Assembly: GCF_023195835.1 (NCBI RefSeq)
Contig: NZ_CP096199.1
Span: 1,488,001 to 1,552,000 of the forward strand
DNA: 64,000 nucleotides
Direction: 5' to 3'
Source of the DNA: Vibrio sinaloensis
GTDB taxonomy: Bacteria > Pseudomonadota > Gammaproteobacteria > Enterobacterales > Vibrionaceae
Of the stretch, positions 1 to 8,829 are shown one piece after another. Within the stretch, counting starts at the first letter, position 1, and every line of letters starts with the position of its first letter. The position numbers and the translations under genes were made by a program. The notes under the pieces are model-generated. The model did no database searches. It saw only the letters and a list, made by a program, of their open reading frames with translations, and was not told the DNA's origin.

Positions 1-1097
1 TCAACCTAGAGCAGATGCTGCAAGCGGTGCAGCGATGTATGGATAAAAGGCTCGAGCAGCGCCATCAATATGCGCTACGCCATGACTTTAAGCGCCATAT
101 TACGACAGATATCGTCGGTGGCTCCGACAAAACCAAGCAGCTCAAGCAGTTGATCAGTCAGTTTGCGCCGTCACGAGCGTCGGTGTTGATCGAGGGGGAG
201 TCGGGAACTGGTAAAGAACTGGTAGCGCGCGGGGTGCATGAAGCGAGTCAACGCAGTGGCCCATTTGTCCCAATCAACTGTGGCGCGATTGCGCCGGATC
301 TTCTAGAAAGTGAACTGTTTGGGCACAACGCTGGTGCGTTTACTGGCGCAAAGAAGAGCCGTGAAGGCCTATTTAGAGTCGCGAATGGAGGCACGCTGTT
401 TCTAGACGAAATTGGTGAAATGCCACTGACTATGCAGTCTGCGCTGTTGCGTGTGTTAGAGCAGCGTACCATTCGCCCGGTGGGCTCGGAAAAAGAAGTC
501 ACCGTTGACGTGCGAGTGGTCGCGGCGACTAACCGCAATCTGCAACAAGAGGTAGCAAAAGGGCATTTCAGACAAGATCTCTATTATCGGTTGAATGTAC
601 TTAAAATCGATGTCGCGCCGTTACGCGAACGAAAGGCAGACTTAATCGAGCTGGTGCCATTTTTTACCAAGATGTTGTCGGCGGAACTCGGTATGCCTGA
701 TCCTAAATGGGCTCATGAGGACATTTTGGCCATGAATGAGTATGACTGGCCGGGAAACATCCGCGAGCTCAAAAACCTCATTGAACGTTGTATCTTGCTC
801 GGTAAGCCGCCAGCGCATTACTGGCGTGAGATACACGGAGAGACACTTAAACCATCGGTGACGATGACAGTGTCAAATGGCGCAGAATTGATCGAGCTGA
901 CTTCGAGCAGTACGCAGGGTCAAGGCTATCCCAACAGCTGGTGTTTGAAAGATGTTGAGAAAGCGCACATTCAGCAACTGGTTGATTACCATGATGGCAA
1001 CAAGTCAGCGGCGGCACGCGATCTTGGCGTGGCAAGAAAAACCTTAGAGCGCAAGTTTAAAGAGTGGGAGAGTGAGGAGTCGAGCTATGCCGATTAG
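1..1097 (+). CDS. Sigma-54-dependent response regulator, NtrC family (5' end cut by the window)
   Basis: The reading frame is open from the first bases, so the start and the expected N-terminal receiver domain lie outside the window. What remains is a linker, a complete AAA+ sigma-54 interaction domain and a Fis-type DNA-binding tail. Visible motifs are Walker A GESGTGKE, the GAFTGA loop that touches sigma-54, Walker B TLFLDEIGE, and the R-finger region ending in WPGNIREL. The C-terminus has an HTH ending LGVARKTLERKFKEW. It overlaps the sensor kinase gene by 11 bases, so the two form a two-component pair. Three -24/-12 promoters at the formate dehydrogenase genes 5-7 kb downstream suggest, by inference, that it activates that locus. 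Confidence 0.93.
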   Translation, partial: NLEQMLQAVQRCMDKRLEQRHQYALRHDFKRHITTDIVGGSDKTKQLKQLISQFAPSRASVLIEGESGTGKELVARGVHEASQRSGPFVPINCGAIAPDLLESELFGHNAGAFTGAKKSREGLFRVANGGTLFLDEIGEMPLTMQSALLRVLEQRTIRPVGSEKEVTVDVRVVAATNRNLQQEVAKGHFRQDLYYRLNVLKIDVAPLRERKADLIELVPFFTKMLSAELGMPDPKWAHEDILAMNEYDWPGNIRELKNLIERCILLGKPPAHYWREIHGETLKPSVTMTVSNGAELIELTSSSTQGQGYPNSWCLKDVEKAHIQQLVDYHDGNKSAAARDLGVARKTLERKFKEWESEESSYAD

Positions 1098-3117
1098 CGC
1101 GACGCTTTGGTCAAAGTGGCGTTATCGCTTTAAAACCATGGTGCGCTATCGTTTGATCATTTTGACCTCTGCACCGATCCTGTTGACGCTGATCGCGCTG
1201 ATTGGAATCACCATCTACTGGTCGATTCATTACACTTGGCAAAGTGCATTGGTCGATGTTTCCGAGAGACTTGGTGTGGCTGAAAACAGTATTGAGCTGA
1301 TTCAAGAGAAACAAGCCAACCACGTTAAGTCATTCGCACGCTCTTATGAGTTTATTCAGCGTGTGCGCGATCCTAATATCGAAGAGACTGAACTTCAGTA
1401 TTGGGTGTCGGAGCAGCGTAAGGCGTATAAGCTCGATTTCTTACGTTTTCACCGGGTAGACAGCGTCGAGAGCAAGTTTCGCTTTATGGATCTGACACGA
1501 CGCGAATCCTTTTTTGATGTGCTCTCGCAGCAACAGCTAGCTGAGCTCGGCGACGACTTAGTGAAACGGGCGCAAACGCCAATCTTAAACAGCCAAGCGG
1601 TAGAAAGTCGCGGATTGGTCAGCCGCACAGTGATACCTATCTACAACCCAAATCTCGACATTATTGGCTTTCTTGACGGCGGGCTATTGCTCAATAACAG
1701 CACTGGCTTAGTCGATACCATTCGCGATCTTATCTACCCCTCTAAGCAAGATACGTTACGCCCAGTAGGAACATTGACCGTATTTTTAGATGACCTGAGG
1801 GTCAGCACCAATGTACCGCTAGATAGCGATGATCGGCTGGGACGCGCGATTGGTACACGGGTATCGGATGAAGTCAAACAAGTGGTACTTATTGAGGGGC
1901 AGGAGTGGGTTAACTTAGCCTTCGTTTACGATGCTTGGTACATCACGGCCTACCAGCCGCTGTACGATCAGTACAATAATGTCATCGGGATGCTTTATAC
2001 CGGATATTTGATGTGGCCGTTTTTAGCTACTTACATGACCAACATAGCTGAGATATCCATTACCACCGTCATGTTGTTGCTACTCTCCAGTCTGATTGTC
2101 TATCGGGGTTCTCGCGACCTATTTCTACCCGTCGAGCGCATCCACCGAGTGGTTAAGATGATCCAATTGGGCAAAGACACCCGGATTGGCCCGTTAGGAC
2201 TGGATGAAAACCACGAACTCGCTCAACTGGCTAAGCAGTTTGACAACATGCTCGACCTACTTAAGCAGCAAAAGAGTGAACTTGAGGTTGCCGCTGGACA
2301 ACTCGAACGCAAAGTACACGAGCGCACCGCGAGCTTAAAAGAGAAAACCGAGCAGCTCGAACTGCACATTCAATTGCTCAATCAGACCCGCGATAAACTT
2401 GTGGTGAACGAAAAGCTGGCCGCACTTGGGGAACTCACCGCAGGCATCGCCCATGAAATCAACAATCCGACCGCCGTCATCCTTGGCAACATTGAACTTA
2501 TTCAGTTTGAACTGGCAGAAGACTCGCAGCGCGTCTCTGAAGAGATAGAAGCTATCCATGCTCAGATTGATCGGATTCGCAATATAACGCGCAGTCTACT
2601 GCAGTACAGTCGACAAGGGGGTGTACAAGATGAGATCACCTGGCAGCATGTGAACCCTATTGTCGAAGAGAGTATCACCCTAGTAAAAACCGGTTCGAAA
2701 AAGCGTGATGTGGAATTCGTCACCGATCTGAACGCGAAAAGTTGTGTCGAAGTCAATCGACATCAACTGTTGCAAATACTGGTTAATTTACAGATGAACG
2801 GTATCCATGCGATGGAAGGAAAAGGAAGGCTCACCATTACTACCACCGACTGGATGGATGGGGGTAACTGCCGAGGGGCGATCATCAGTGTTCGCGATCA
2901 GGGATGTGGAATCAAACCCGAGAATTTGAAGCGTATCTTTTCGCCTTTTTATACCACCAAAAGAGACGGTACTGGACTTGGGCTCTCGGTTTCACAAAGT
3001 ATCTTGAGCCAAACAGGGGGCGAAATGAAAGTGGAATCAGAATGGGGCAAAGGGTCGACGTTTTATATCTATCTACCCGTTAGAAATGAATCGGAGCTAA
3101 AAATTACCAACATTTAG
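1087..3117 (+). CDS. Membrane sensor histidine kinase, partner of the upstream sigma-54 regulator
   Basis: This 676-residue kinase pairs with the preceding response regulator. I chose the ATG at 1087 because GAGGAG lies 7 bases upstream; a GTG at 1072 is also possible. Residues about 17-42 form a first membrane helix. A periplasmic region of roughly 270 residues follows (Cache-like in layout, but not assigned with certainty), then a second helix near 315-340, a HAMP-type linker and a coiled coil. The HisKA box carries His456 in GIAHEINNP. The ATPase domain has the N-box (NLQMNGIHAM), DQGCGI and GTGLGLS. The ligand is unknown. Formate or a respiratory signal is a guess from the neighbouring operon. 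Confidence 0.9.
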   Translation: MPISATLWSKWRYRFKTMVRYRLIILTSAPILLTLIALIGITIYWSIHYTWQSALVDVSERLGVAENSIELIQEKQANHVKSFARSYEFIQRVRDPNIEETELQYWVSEQRKAYKLDFLRFHRVDSVESKFRFMDLTRRESFFDVLSQQQLAELGDDLVKRAQTPILNSQAVESRGLVSRTVIPIYNPNLDIIGFLDGGLLLNNSTGLVDTIRDLIYPSKQDTLRPVGTLTVFLDDLRVSTNVPLDSDDRLGRAIGTRVSDEVKQVVLIEGQEWVNLAFVYDAWYITAYQPLYDQYNNVIGMLYTGYLMWPFLATYMTNIAEISITTVMLLLLSSLIVYRGSRDLFLPVERIHRVVKMIQLGKDTRIGPLGLDENHELAQLAKQFDNMLDLLKQQKSELEVAAGQLERKVHERTASLKEKTEQLELHIQLLNQTRDKLVVNEKLAALGELTAGIAHEINNPTAVILGNIELIQFELAEDSQRVSEEIEAIHAQIDRIRNITRSLLQYSRQGGVQDEITWQHVNPIVEESITLVKTGSKKRDVEFVTDLNAKSCVEVNRHQLLQILVNLQMNGIHAMEGKGRLTITTTDWMDGGNCRGAIISVRDQGCGIKPENLKRIFSPFYTTKRDGTGLGLSVSQSILSQTGGEMKVESEWGKGSTFYIYLPVRNESELKITNI

Positions 3118-3251
3118 CTTAGTGTTGGTAACTCACAGTTCAAAATTCTGCGGTGTCATTTAACCTACAAACCGATCGACAAAGTAAAACAATACTTGCA
3201 GTTGGCGACATGAATCAGTAGTGTGGCGCCGTTTTTCATTTTTAATAGGTA

Positions 3252-4850
3252 ATGACATTGATTTCCACAAACAACATCACGCAACAGTTCGGCGCCAAGC
3301 CGCTGTTTGAGAACATTTCGGTTAAATTCGGTGAAGGTAACCGCTACGGTCTGATTGGTGCGAATGGTTGTGGTAAATCAACCTTCATGAAGATCCTGAG
3401 CGGAGAACTTGAGCCGACTGGGGGTAACGTCAGTTACGATCCTAACGAACGTGTCGCTAAGCTGAATCAGGACCAATTCGCCTACGAAGAGTACACCGTG
3501 ATTGATACCGTCATCATGGGGTATAAAGAACTGTGGAAAGTGAAACAAGAGCGTGATCGCATTTACTCATTGGCAGAAATGAGTGAAGAAGAGGGCATGC
3601 TGGTTGCGGATTTAGAAGTTCAGTTCGCGGAGATGGACGGTTACATGGCCGATGCCAAAGCCGGAGAACTCCTGCTTGCGGTCGGCATTCCTGAAGAGCA
3701 GCATTATGGCTTAATGAGTGAAGTCGCACCAGGTTGGAAGCTTCGTGTGCTTCTTGCCCAAGTTCTGTTTGCCGACCCACACATCATGTTACTCGACGAG
3801 CCAACCAACAACTTGGATATGGATACCATCCGTTGGTTAGAAGAGACGCTGAACCAACGCAACTGTACCATGATCATCATCTCGCACGACCGTCACTTCC
3901 TAAACTCAGTGTGTACGCATATGGCTGACTTAGACTACGGTGAGCTGCGCGTGTATCCAGGTAACTACGACGAATACATGACAGCAGCGTCTCAGGCTCG
4001 CGAGCGTCTACTGTCAGACAATGCCAAGAAAAAAGCACAAATCGCTGAACTGCAAACCTTCGTAGCACGCTTCTCTGCAAACGCGTCTAAGGCAAAACAA
4101 GCGACGTCTCGTGCCAAGCAAATCGATAAGATTCAATTGGAAGAGGTGAAAGCCTCAAGTCGTCAGAACCCGTTCATTCGTTTTGAACAGTCTAAAGAAC
4201 TGTTCCGTAACGCGCTAATCGTTGAAAACTTGAGTCAAGGCTTTGAAGAAGACTTATTTAGCAACTTCAACGCGATTTTTGAAGTCGGTGAACGCGTCGC
4301 CATTATTGGCGAAAACGGTGTCGGTAAAACAACCTTATTAAACACATTGGCCGGTGTACTAAAACCACGCACTGGTGAGTTTAAATGGTCAGAAAACGCC
4401 AACATCGGTTACTACGCTCAAGATCATGCCGCCGACTTTGCGGAAGATCTCAACCTAATGGAATGGATGGGGCAGTGGCGCCAAGAGGGCGATGATGAGC
4501 AAGTCGTGCGCAGTTTCCTTGGTCGGATGCTGTTCTCTCAGGATGACATCAAAAAGTCAGTCAAAGTGCTGTCTGGTGGTGAGCAAGGGCGGATGCTACT
4601 TGGCAAAATCATGATGCATAAACCCAATATGCTGCTGATGGATGAGCCAACCAACCACATGGATATGGAATCGATCGAGTCGCTGAACAATGCGCTTGAA
4701 CAGTACAAAGGGACGCTATTCTTTGTTTCGCATGACCGTGTTTTCGTTGACTCGTTAGCAACTCGCATCATTGAGATAAAGAACAATCAAATCACCGACT
4801 TCAAAGGGACTTACGCAGAGTTCCTTAAAGCTCGCGGTATTGAAGGCTAA
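3252..4850 (+). CDS. ybiT: ABC-F family ATPase, YbiT type
   Basis: This soluble 532-residue protein has two ABC ATPase domains and no membrane segment, as expected for ABC-F proteins, which act on ribosomes rather than as transporters. Walker A motifs are GANGCGKST (near residue 36) and GENGVGKTT (near 352). The second half has a signature LSGGEQGR, and both halves have [10 protein letters not shown] or [11 protein letters not shown]alker B motifs. The first half has the divergent VAPGWKLR in place of a signature, which is typical of YbiT. Length and sequence closely match E. coli YbiT (530 aa). It appears to be a single-gene unit, followed by a strong terminator at 4874. Confidence 0.95.
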   Translation: MTLISTNNITQQFGAKPLFENISVKFGEGNRYGLIGANGCGKSTFMKILSGELEPTGGNVSYDPNERVAKLNQDQFAYEEYTVIDTVIMGYKELWKVKQERDRIYSLAEMSEEEGMLVADLEVQFAEMDGYMADAKAGELLLAVGIPEEQHYGLMSEVAPGWKLRVLLAQVLFADPHIMLLDEPTNNLDMDTIRWLEETLNQRNCTMIIISHDRHFLNSVCTHMADLDYGELRVYPGNYDEYMTAASQARERLLSDNAKKKAQIAELQTFVARFSANASKAKQATSRAKQIDKIQLEEVKASSRQNPFIRFEQSKELFRNALIVENLSQGFEEDLFSNFNAIFEVGERVAIIGENGVGKTTLLNTLAGVLKPRTGEFKWSENANIGYYAQDHAADFAEDLNLMEWMGQWRQEGDDEQVVRSFLGRMLFSQDDIKKSVKVLSGGEQGRMLLGKIMMHKPNMLLMDEPTNHMDMESIESLNNALEQYKGTLFFVSHDRVFVDSLATRIIEIKNNQITDFKGTYAEFLKARGIEG

Positions 4851-4873
4851 ACCCGCCGCCATTTAAATGTTCA

Positions 4874-4897
4874 GAGCCTCCAGATGGAGGCTCTTTT
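4874..4897. terminator. Rho-independent terminator between ybiT and fdhD
   Basis: An 8-bp perfect stem (GAGCCTCC / GGAGGCTC) with a 4-base loop is followed by TTTT on the + strand. It sits 24 bases after ybiT and between convergent genes. Confidence 0.85.
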
Positions 4898-4944
4898 GCT
4901 ATTTGAATACAAGCTTTTGCGCATAGCCACATTTCACTATCTAT

Positions 4945-5769
4945 CTACTGCTGGCCCTTTACATCAAACTTAATTCTGTCGGCACCAGTAAAAACTTGAA
5001 AGCGCAATCCTTTTGCTCTCGCGATGGTGATAATGCCAAAGCGCTCTGCCAGCTCTAACCCCATCTGGGTAACGCCAGAACGAGAGAGCAACACAGGGAT
5101 GCCCATTTGCGCCACTTTAATGACCATTTCGGAGGTTAGGCGACCAGTAGTGTAAAAGATCTTATCCGATCCCGACTCTTGATTAAGCCACATTTCACCG
5201 GCCAGCGTGTCCACGGCATTGTGGCGACCGACATCTTCCACAAATGAGAGTACTTGCTCTTGCTGACACACGGCACAGCCATGAACGGCACCGGCTTTTT
5301 TGTAGGTATCATTGTAGTGGGTCAAGGCTTCGAGAGCGGAATAGATTTCAGACTGCTTGAGAGTGACTTGCGGCACTTGATAGCCTTCAAGTTGCTTCAT
5401 GACATTGCCGTACATGGTGCCTTGACCGCACCCGGAAGTGACGGTCTTCTTCTTAAGCGCGCTTTCCACCTTCTGGACGTCTTCTTTGGTAATCACCGCG
5501 GCGCTGTGCGTTTCCCAATCGATAATCACAGATTCTAGGGCATTGGGGTCACTCAGGAAGCTTTGGTTTTTTAAATAGCCCAATACCAGAGATTCTGGTC
5601 TAGAGCCCAGCGTCATCAGCGTCACCACCTCTTTCCAGTTCAACATGACAGTGAGTGGGCGTTCGCAGGCGATTTGCTTGGTTAAACGTTCGCCATATTC
5701 ATCGAAGACGTCGACTTCTATGGTTTGCAGCGGATTTTCACTGGTTTTGATAATAGTAGGCTTAACCAC
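4945..5769 (-). CDS. fdhD: FdhD, sulfur carrier for formate dehydrogenase
   Basis: FdhD-family proteins pass sulfur from a cysteine desulfurase to the molybdenum cofactor, and formate dehydrogenase activity requires this. The 274-residue product has the family blocks LGYL, the TSGCGQGT loop, VHGCAVC, EDVGRHNAVD and FYTTGRLTSEMV. The loop has a single cysteine (Cys114) where E. coli FdhD has a CxxC pair. The start is GTG at 5769, preceded by AGGAA 6 bases upstream. A -24/-12 promoter (5809-5823) lies just upstream on the same strand, so the gene is probably switched on together with the structural genes, which are transcribed in the opposite direction. Confidence 0.95.
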   Translation of the reverse strand: MVKPTIIKTSENPLQTIEVDVFDEYGERLTKQIACERPLTVMLNWKEVVTLMTLGSRPESLVLGYLKNQSFLSDPNALESVIIDWETHSAAVITKEDVQKVESALKKKTVTSGCGQGTMYGNVMKQLEGYQVPQVTLKQSEIYSALEALTHYNDTYKKAGAVHGCAVCQQEQVLSFVEDVGRHNAVDTLAGEMWLNQESGSDKIFYTTGRLTSEMVIKVAQMGIPVLLSRSGVTQMGLELAERFGIITIARAKGLRFQVFTGADRIKFDVKGQQ

Positions 5770-5808
5770 GGCGGTTCCTATTCAATTGTTCAAGGAGTGC
5801 GACTTGCA

Positions 5809-5823
5809 AGCAAATTGTGTTCC
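5809..5823 (-). promoter_or_regulatory. Sigma-54 (-24/-12) promoter of fdhD
   Basis: On the minus strand the sequence is GGAACACAATTTGCT. The GG and GC doublets are exactly 10 bases apart, with a consensus TTGCT -12 element; the -24 element (GGAAC) is less perfect than the two other promoters of this locus. Predicted initiation near 5797 would leave a leader of about 28 bases before the GTG start. Confidence 0.65.
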
Positions 5824-5941
5824 TAACTGCGATTAGGTTATAGATTGCACACATTCTCAATTTTGAATCGACGGTTAGGCTAGGTTGAAAGGAGTACTCA
5901 ACTTAATGCTAACGGCGTTTTTAGAATGATGACAGCACACT

Positions 5942-5957
5942 GGGTACAAAATTTGCT
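5942..5957 (+). promoter_or_regulatory. Sigma-54 (-24/-12) promoter of the DUF3305-DUF3306 unit
   Basis: The sequence GGGTACAAAATTTGCT has a GG-N10-GC spacing with GGTAC and TTGCT elements. Initiation is expected near 5968, about 65 bases before the gene at 6033. The stretch 5824-5941 between this and the divergent fdhD promoter would hold shared activator sites. It contains two short inverted repeats, ATTC/GAAT at 5853-5868 and GTTGA/TCAAC at 5884-5902. Confidence 0.78.
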
Positions 5958-6032
5958 TTGTTATGCTGCTTAAACAGTTTGCTAAGTGCAGCGCATGAAC
6001 CATCTAAACACATATTAACAATGGAATAAACC

Positions 6033-6497
6033 ATGGCAAAACAACAATCTGTGACCGAACAACTGCACAAGAGTGAAGAGTTATGGTCAGTGGAGTGCCA
6101 ACTTATCGCCCATGAGATTGCGACAGGTTTATGGACGACCACACAATGGCAGTTGGTCGGGTTTGACTTAAAACCCGCTCAACCCACTGACAACGTTTGT
6201 GTGTTGCAGTTACATCGAGATGAACGTACCGACTATCGCTTTAATCTCAGTTCCAAACAGCCGAAGCTGTTTGTGGTGTTAGACAATGTCGACTCCGATG
6301 AAAAACCAAGTATTGTCACCATTACCGCGTCGCAAAGTGTCGCAGGGCAATACATGGATGGGGACTATCTGGTGCTTTCTAACGATATGCCTCTTGCGGT
6401 ACAAGCATGGATAGAAGCTTTTATTGGTCGACATGGCGAGTTGTTAGAACAGCGACGCAAGAAACGTAAAGGGGCGGGTAGAGCCAGTGGCAACTAA
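6033..6497 (+). CDS. DUF3305 family protein of the formate dehydrogenase locus
   Basis: This 154-residue soluble protein has no signal peptide and a basic C-terminal tail (RRKKRKGAGR). It resembles the DUF3305 family, which is found beside FDH3-type formate dehydrogenases in Vibrio and Shewanella and has no known biochemical role. It is the first gene after a sigma-54 promoter, and its end overlaps the next gene by 11 bases, pointing to coupled translation. Cofactor handling or assembly is only an inference from context. Confidence 0.8.
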   Translation: MAKQQSVTEQLHKSEELWSVECQLIAHEIATGLWTTTQWQLVGFDLKPAQPTDNVCVLQLHRDERTDYRFNLSSKQPKLFVVLDNVDSDEKPSIVTITASQSVAGQYMDGDYLVLSNDMPLAVQAWIEAFIGRHGELLEQRRKKRKGAGRASGN

Positions 6498-6975
6498 TTT
6501 CTTAAATCGTTGGTCACAACGTAAGCTTGAGCAGCATTCTCATCAAGAAATTGAAGAGACACCACAAGACTGTGCCGAGCAGGGGGGCGAAGCAAGCCCT
6601 TGTGAGACTCAAGTTAAACAAGCGAGTGATGAATCATCGTCCGTTGCTTCGCTATTGGTGTCTGAAGCTGAGGCGAGCGTAAAAAAAGCCGCATTGCGAA
6701 AACTGTTTCTCTCTGGTCAGTTTAGCGAAATCGATGGTTTGAATGATTACGACCATGACTATAAAGCGGTCAAGTCTCTATCCAGTGAAGTGGCAGAAAA
6801 ACTGCGCGATTGGATGAATCAACAAGATTCACAACCCGTTGCTGAAGAGTTGGACAGCGAAACCGCTGACACCGAGGTCGATTGCGCAGAAATGGATGAA
6901 CAAACGCCAAATGAACGAGCACAAGCCGACAAGCCCGATCAAACAATGGGACAAAATATACCACACAAAAAATAG
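6487..6975 (+). CDS. DUF3306 family protein of the formate dehydrogenase locus
   Basis: The 162-residue product starts at a GTG inside the end of the preceding gene. The N-terminal FLNRWSQRKLE and the central KKAALRKLFLSGQFSEIDGLNDYDHDY-like region (positions about 6680-6760) match the DUF3306 pattern, which typically accompanies DUF3305. The flanking segments are strongly acidic and low in complexity, probably disordered. Its function is unknown. A strong terminator at 7002 closes this two-gene unit, so it is transcribed separately from the downstream operon. Confidence 0.8.
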   Translation: MATNFLNRWSQRKLEQHSHQEIEETPQDCAEQGGEASPCETQVKQASDESSSVASLLVSEAEASVKKAALRKLFLSGQFSEIDGLNDYDHDYKAVKSLSSEVAEKLRDWMNQQDSQPVAEELDSETADTEVDCAEMDEQTPNERAQADKPDQTMGQNIPHKK

Positions 6976-7001
6976 GTACATTTTGACCAAGTGTGAATAT
7001 A

Positions 7002-7035
7002 ACGGGTGAGACAATTTGTCTCACCCGTTTTTTTT
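7002..7035 (+). terminator. Terminator after the DUF3306 gene
   Basis: A perfect 12-bp stem (arms ACGGGTGAGACA and TGTCTCACCCGT) is followed by eight T residues. It separates the DUF3305/3306 unit from the ferredoxin-fdh operon. Confidence 0.93.
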
Positions 7036-7092
7036 ACGCTGAGATATTTGCACAAAAAGAACTAATTTACTGATTTATAACTAGTAAAAAGT

Positions 7093-7108
7093 TGGTACAG
7101 CACTTGCT
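7093..7108 (+). promoter_or_regulatory. Sigma-54 (-24/-12) promoter of the formate dehydrogenase operon
   Basis: The sequence TGGTACAGCACTTGCT matches the -24/-12 consensus with GG-N10-GC spacing. Initiation near 7119 would lie about 34 bases before the ferredoxin gene. Activation needs an AAA+ regulator such as the one encoded at 1-1097. Confidence 0.85.
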
Positions 7109-7152
7109 ATTACTCGCCTAGGTGAATATTCCGTTCTAACTGGAACTGAGCA

Positions 7153-8814
7153 ATGCTGAAACAACAACTAAAACAATCCGCCACAACCAATGGTAAAGCA
7201 CGCTGGTATGCGTTTGAGCATACGGTTGAGTTAACTAACCTCATTCCCCCTACAGTCAGTTATGAAAGTGGTGGGCATACGCTGATCGTCGGTCCCACCT
7301 CAATCATTGAAAGCGCCGCCCAACAGCTTGAGCAGATGAGCAGTCTCACCTTGCTCTCAACCGATGGTGAACCCGGTGAACATAGTCGTCTTTTCTTTGC
7401 CAACACCGTCGAGATCAGTGGCTTTCTCGGTGCTTTTAAAGTGCTCACTGATAATAAAGGGGTCGAGGTCAACCTAGCCAGCATCGCCATCAACCATGAC
7501 TGTTTTGATGTCGTTCTCGACCTCTGCCTAAATAGCTGCATGACTGAAGAAGTGCCCGTACCTGGTTACTATCCGGTTGGGCGCGGTCACCCCAAGCTCG
7601 CTGATGCGCTTGAAGAAATACCGACCTTGATGGGGACCTTTGATAAGCCAAAGTTCTTTCGACTAGATACGGATCTTTGTGCGCACAGTTCTCGTGGTGT
7701 CAAAGGATGTGAACGATGCGTTGACGCTTGCCCTGCTGGAGCGTTGTCGAGTGAAGGTAGCGACAAAACCGGACATAAAATCGAGATCAATCCATATTTG
7801 TGTCAGGGGGTGGGGACTTGTGCCACGGCCTGCCCGACAGAAGCGATTCATTACGCTTTACCTAACCCACAAGAAACGCAAAAGTTTATAGAGCGGACGT
7901 TAGCCAACTATGAATCTCAGGGTGGGTTGGAACCGATCATCTTAATCTGCAGCTCTCGTCACGAGTCTTATAACGTCATGGCGCTGCAAGCATTGCCAGA
8001 CAATGTCATCCCCATCGTTGTCGAAGAGTTACCCTCTGTTGGCATTGATTCTTGGTTCGCAGCTCTGGCTAATGGCGCGACACAGGTTTTGTTTGCAGCG
8101 AGCCGCCATATGCCAGCGACCATCTTACGTATTCTCAACAGTGAAGTATCCATCGCTCAAACACTACTTGAGCAACTGGGTATCGCTAAAGAGACGATCG
8201 ACATCCTTTACCTTGAGTCGCTTCGAGAGGGCACGCCAACCCTATGTCATGACTCATTTGATCTCGCTTTGGGTGAGCTAGAAGGTAACAAACGTCAGCG
8301 CCTATTTACTGCATTGGATGCGCTGGCGCAGTCGCGAATTCCCGTCGACAACATCGTTGAACTGCCCGCAGGTGCACCATACGGAAACATTTCGTGCCAA
8401 AGCAGCGACTGCACCCTGTGCATGAGTTGTGTTGCTGTCTGTCCGACGCGCGCTTTGCATACGGATGGCGCGTCGCCATCGCTCAAATTCGTCGAGCAAG
8501 ATTGTGTTCAGTGTGGTCTGTGTGTCAAAGCCTGCCCAGAACAAGTCTTGACCATGACGCCAAGGATCAATTGGGATCAACAAGCCCGTCAGCAAGCACA
8601 AGTGATTCACCAAGAGAAGGCGGCCGAGTGCGTGCGTTGCCACAAGCCTTTTGCCCCTCAGTCGATGATAGACATGCTGCAGAATAAGTTACGCGGTCAC
8701 TCGCATTTTGCTGATGATACGGCGCTCAACCGTATTGCGATGTGTGAAGACTGCCGAGTCGTGGATATGTTTGAAGCGATGGCCGACGACCCAACCAAAC
8801 AACTCAACTACTAA
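7153..8814 (+). CDS. Large cytoplasmic ferredoxin-like protein with four [4Fe-4S] motifs
   Basis: The 553-residue protein has no signal peptide or membrane segment. It has two pairs of ferredoxin cysteine motifs: CERCVDACP with CQGVGTCATACP near residues 185-225, and CTLCMSCVAVCP with CVQCGLCVKACP near 420-465. A C-terminal pair, CVRC and CEDC, may bind zinc or iron. A region without cysteine clusters (about 240-400) separates the pairs. It is the first gene of the fdh operon. Similar proteins accompany FDH3-type enzymes in related bacteria; a role in electron transfer or in cofactor maturation is inferred, not shown. Confidence 0.85.
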   Translation: MLKQQLKQSATTNGKARWYAFEHTVELTNLIPPTVSYESGGHTLIVGPTSIIESAAQQLEQMSSLTLLSTDGEPGEHSRLFFANTVEISGFLGAFKVLTDNKGVEVNLASIAINHDCFDVVLDLCLNSCMTEEVPVPGYYPVGRGHPKLADALEEIPTLMGTFDKPKFFRLDTDLCAHSSRGVKGCERCVDACPAGALSSEGSDKTGHKIEINPYLCQGVGTCATACPTEAIHYALPNPQETQKFIERTLANYESQGGLEPIILICSSRHESYNVMALQALPDNVIPIVVEELPSVGIDSWFAALANGATQVLFAASRHMPATILRILNSEVSIAQTLLEQLGIAKETIDILYLESLREGTPTLCHDSFDLALGELEGNKRQRLFTALDALAQSRIPVDNIVELPAGAPYGNISCQSSDCTLCMSCVAVCPTRALHTDGASPSLKFVEQDCVQCGLCVKACPEQVLTMTPRINWDQQARQQAQVIHQEKAAECVRCHKPFAPQSMIDMLQNKLRGHSHFADDTALNRIAMCEDCRVVDMFEAMADDPTKQLNY

Positions 8815-8829
8815 GACAGGATGTGAGCA

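Noticed and set aside
8302..8643. 113-codon open frame opposite the ferredoxin gene
   Set aside because: The ferredoxin frame is strongly supported by cysteine motifs, and the antisense product has no family features.
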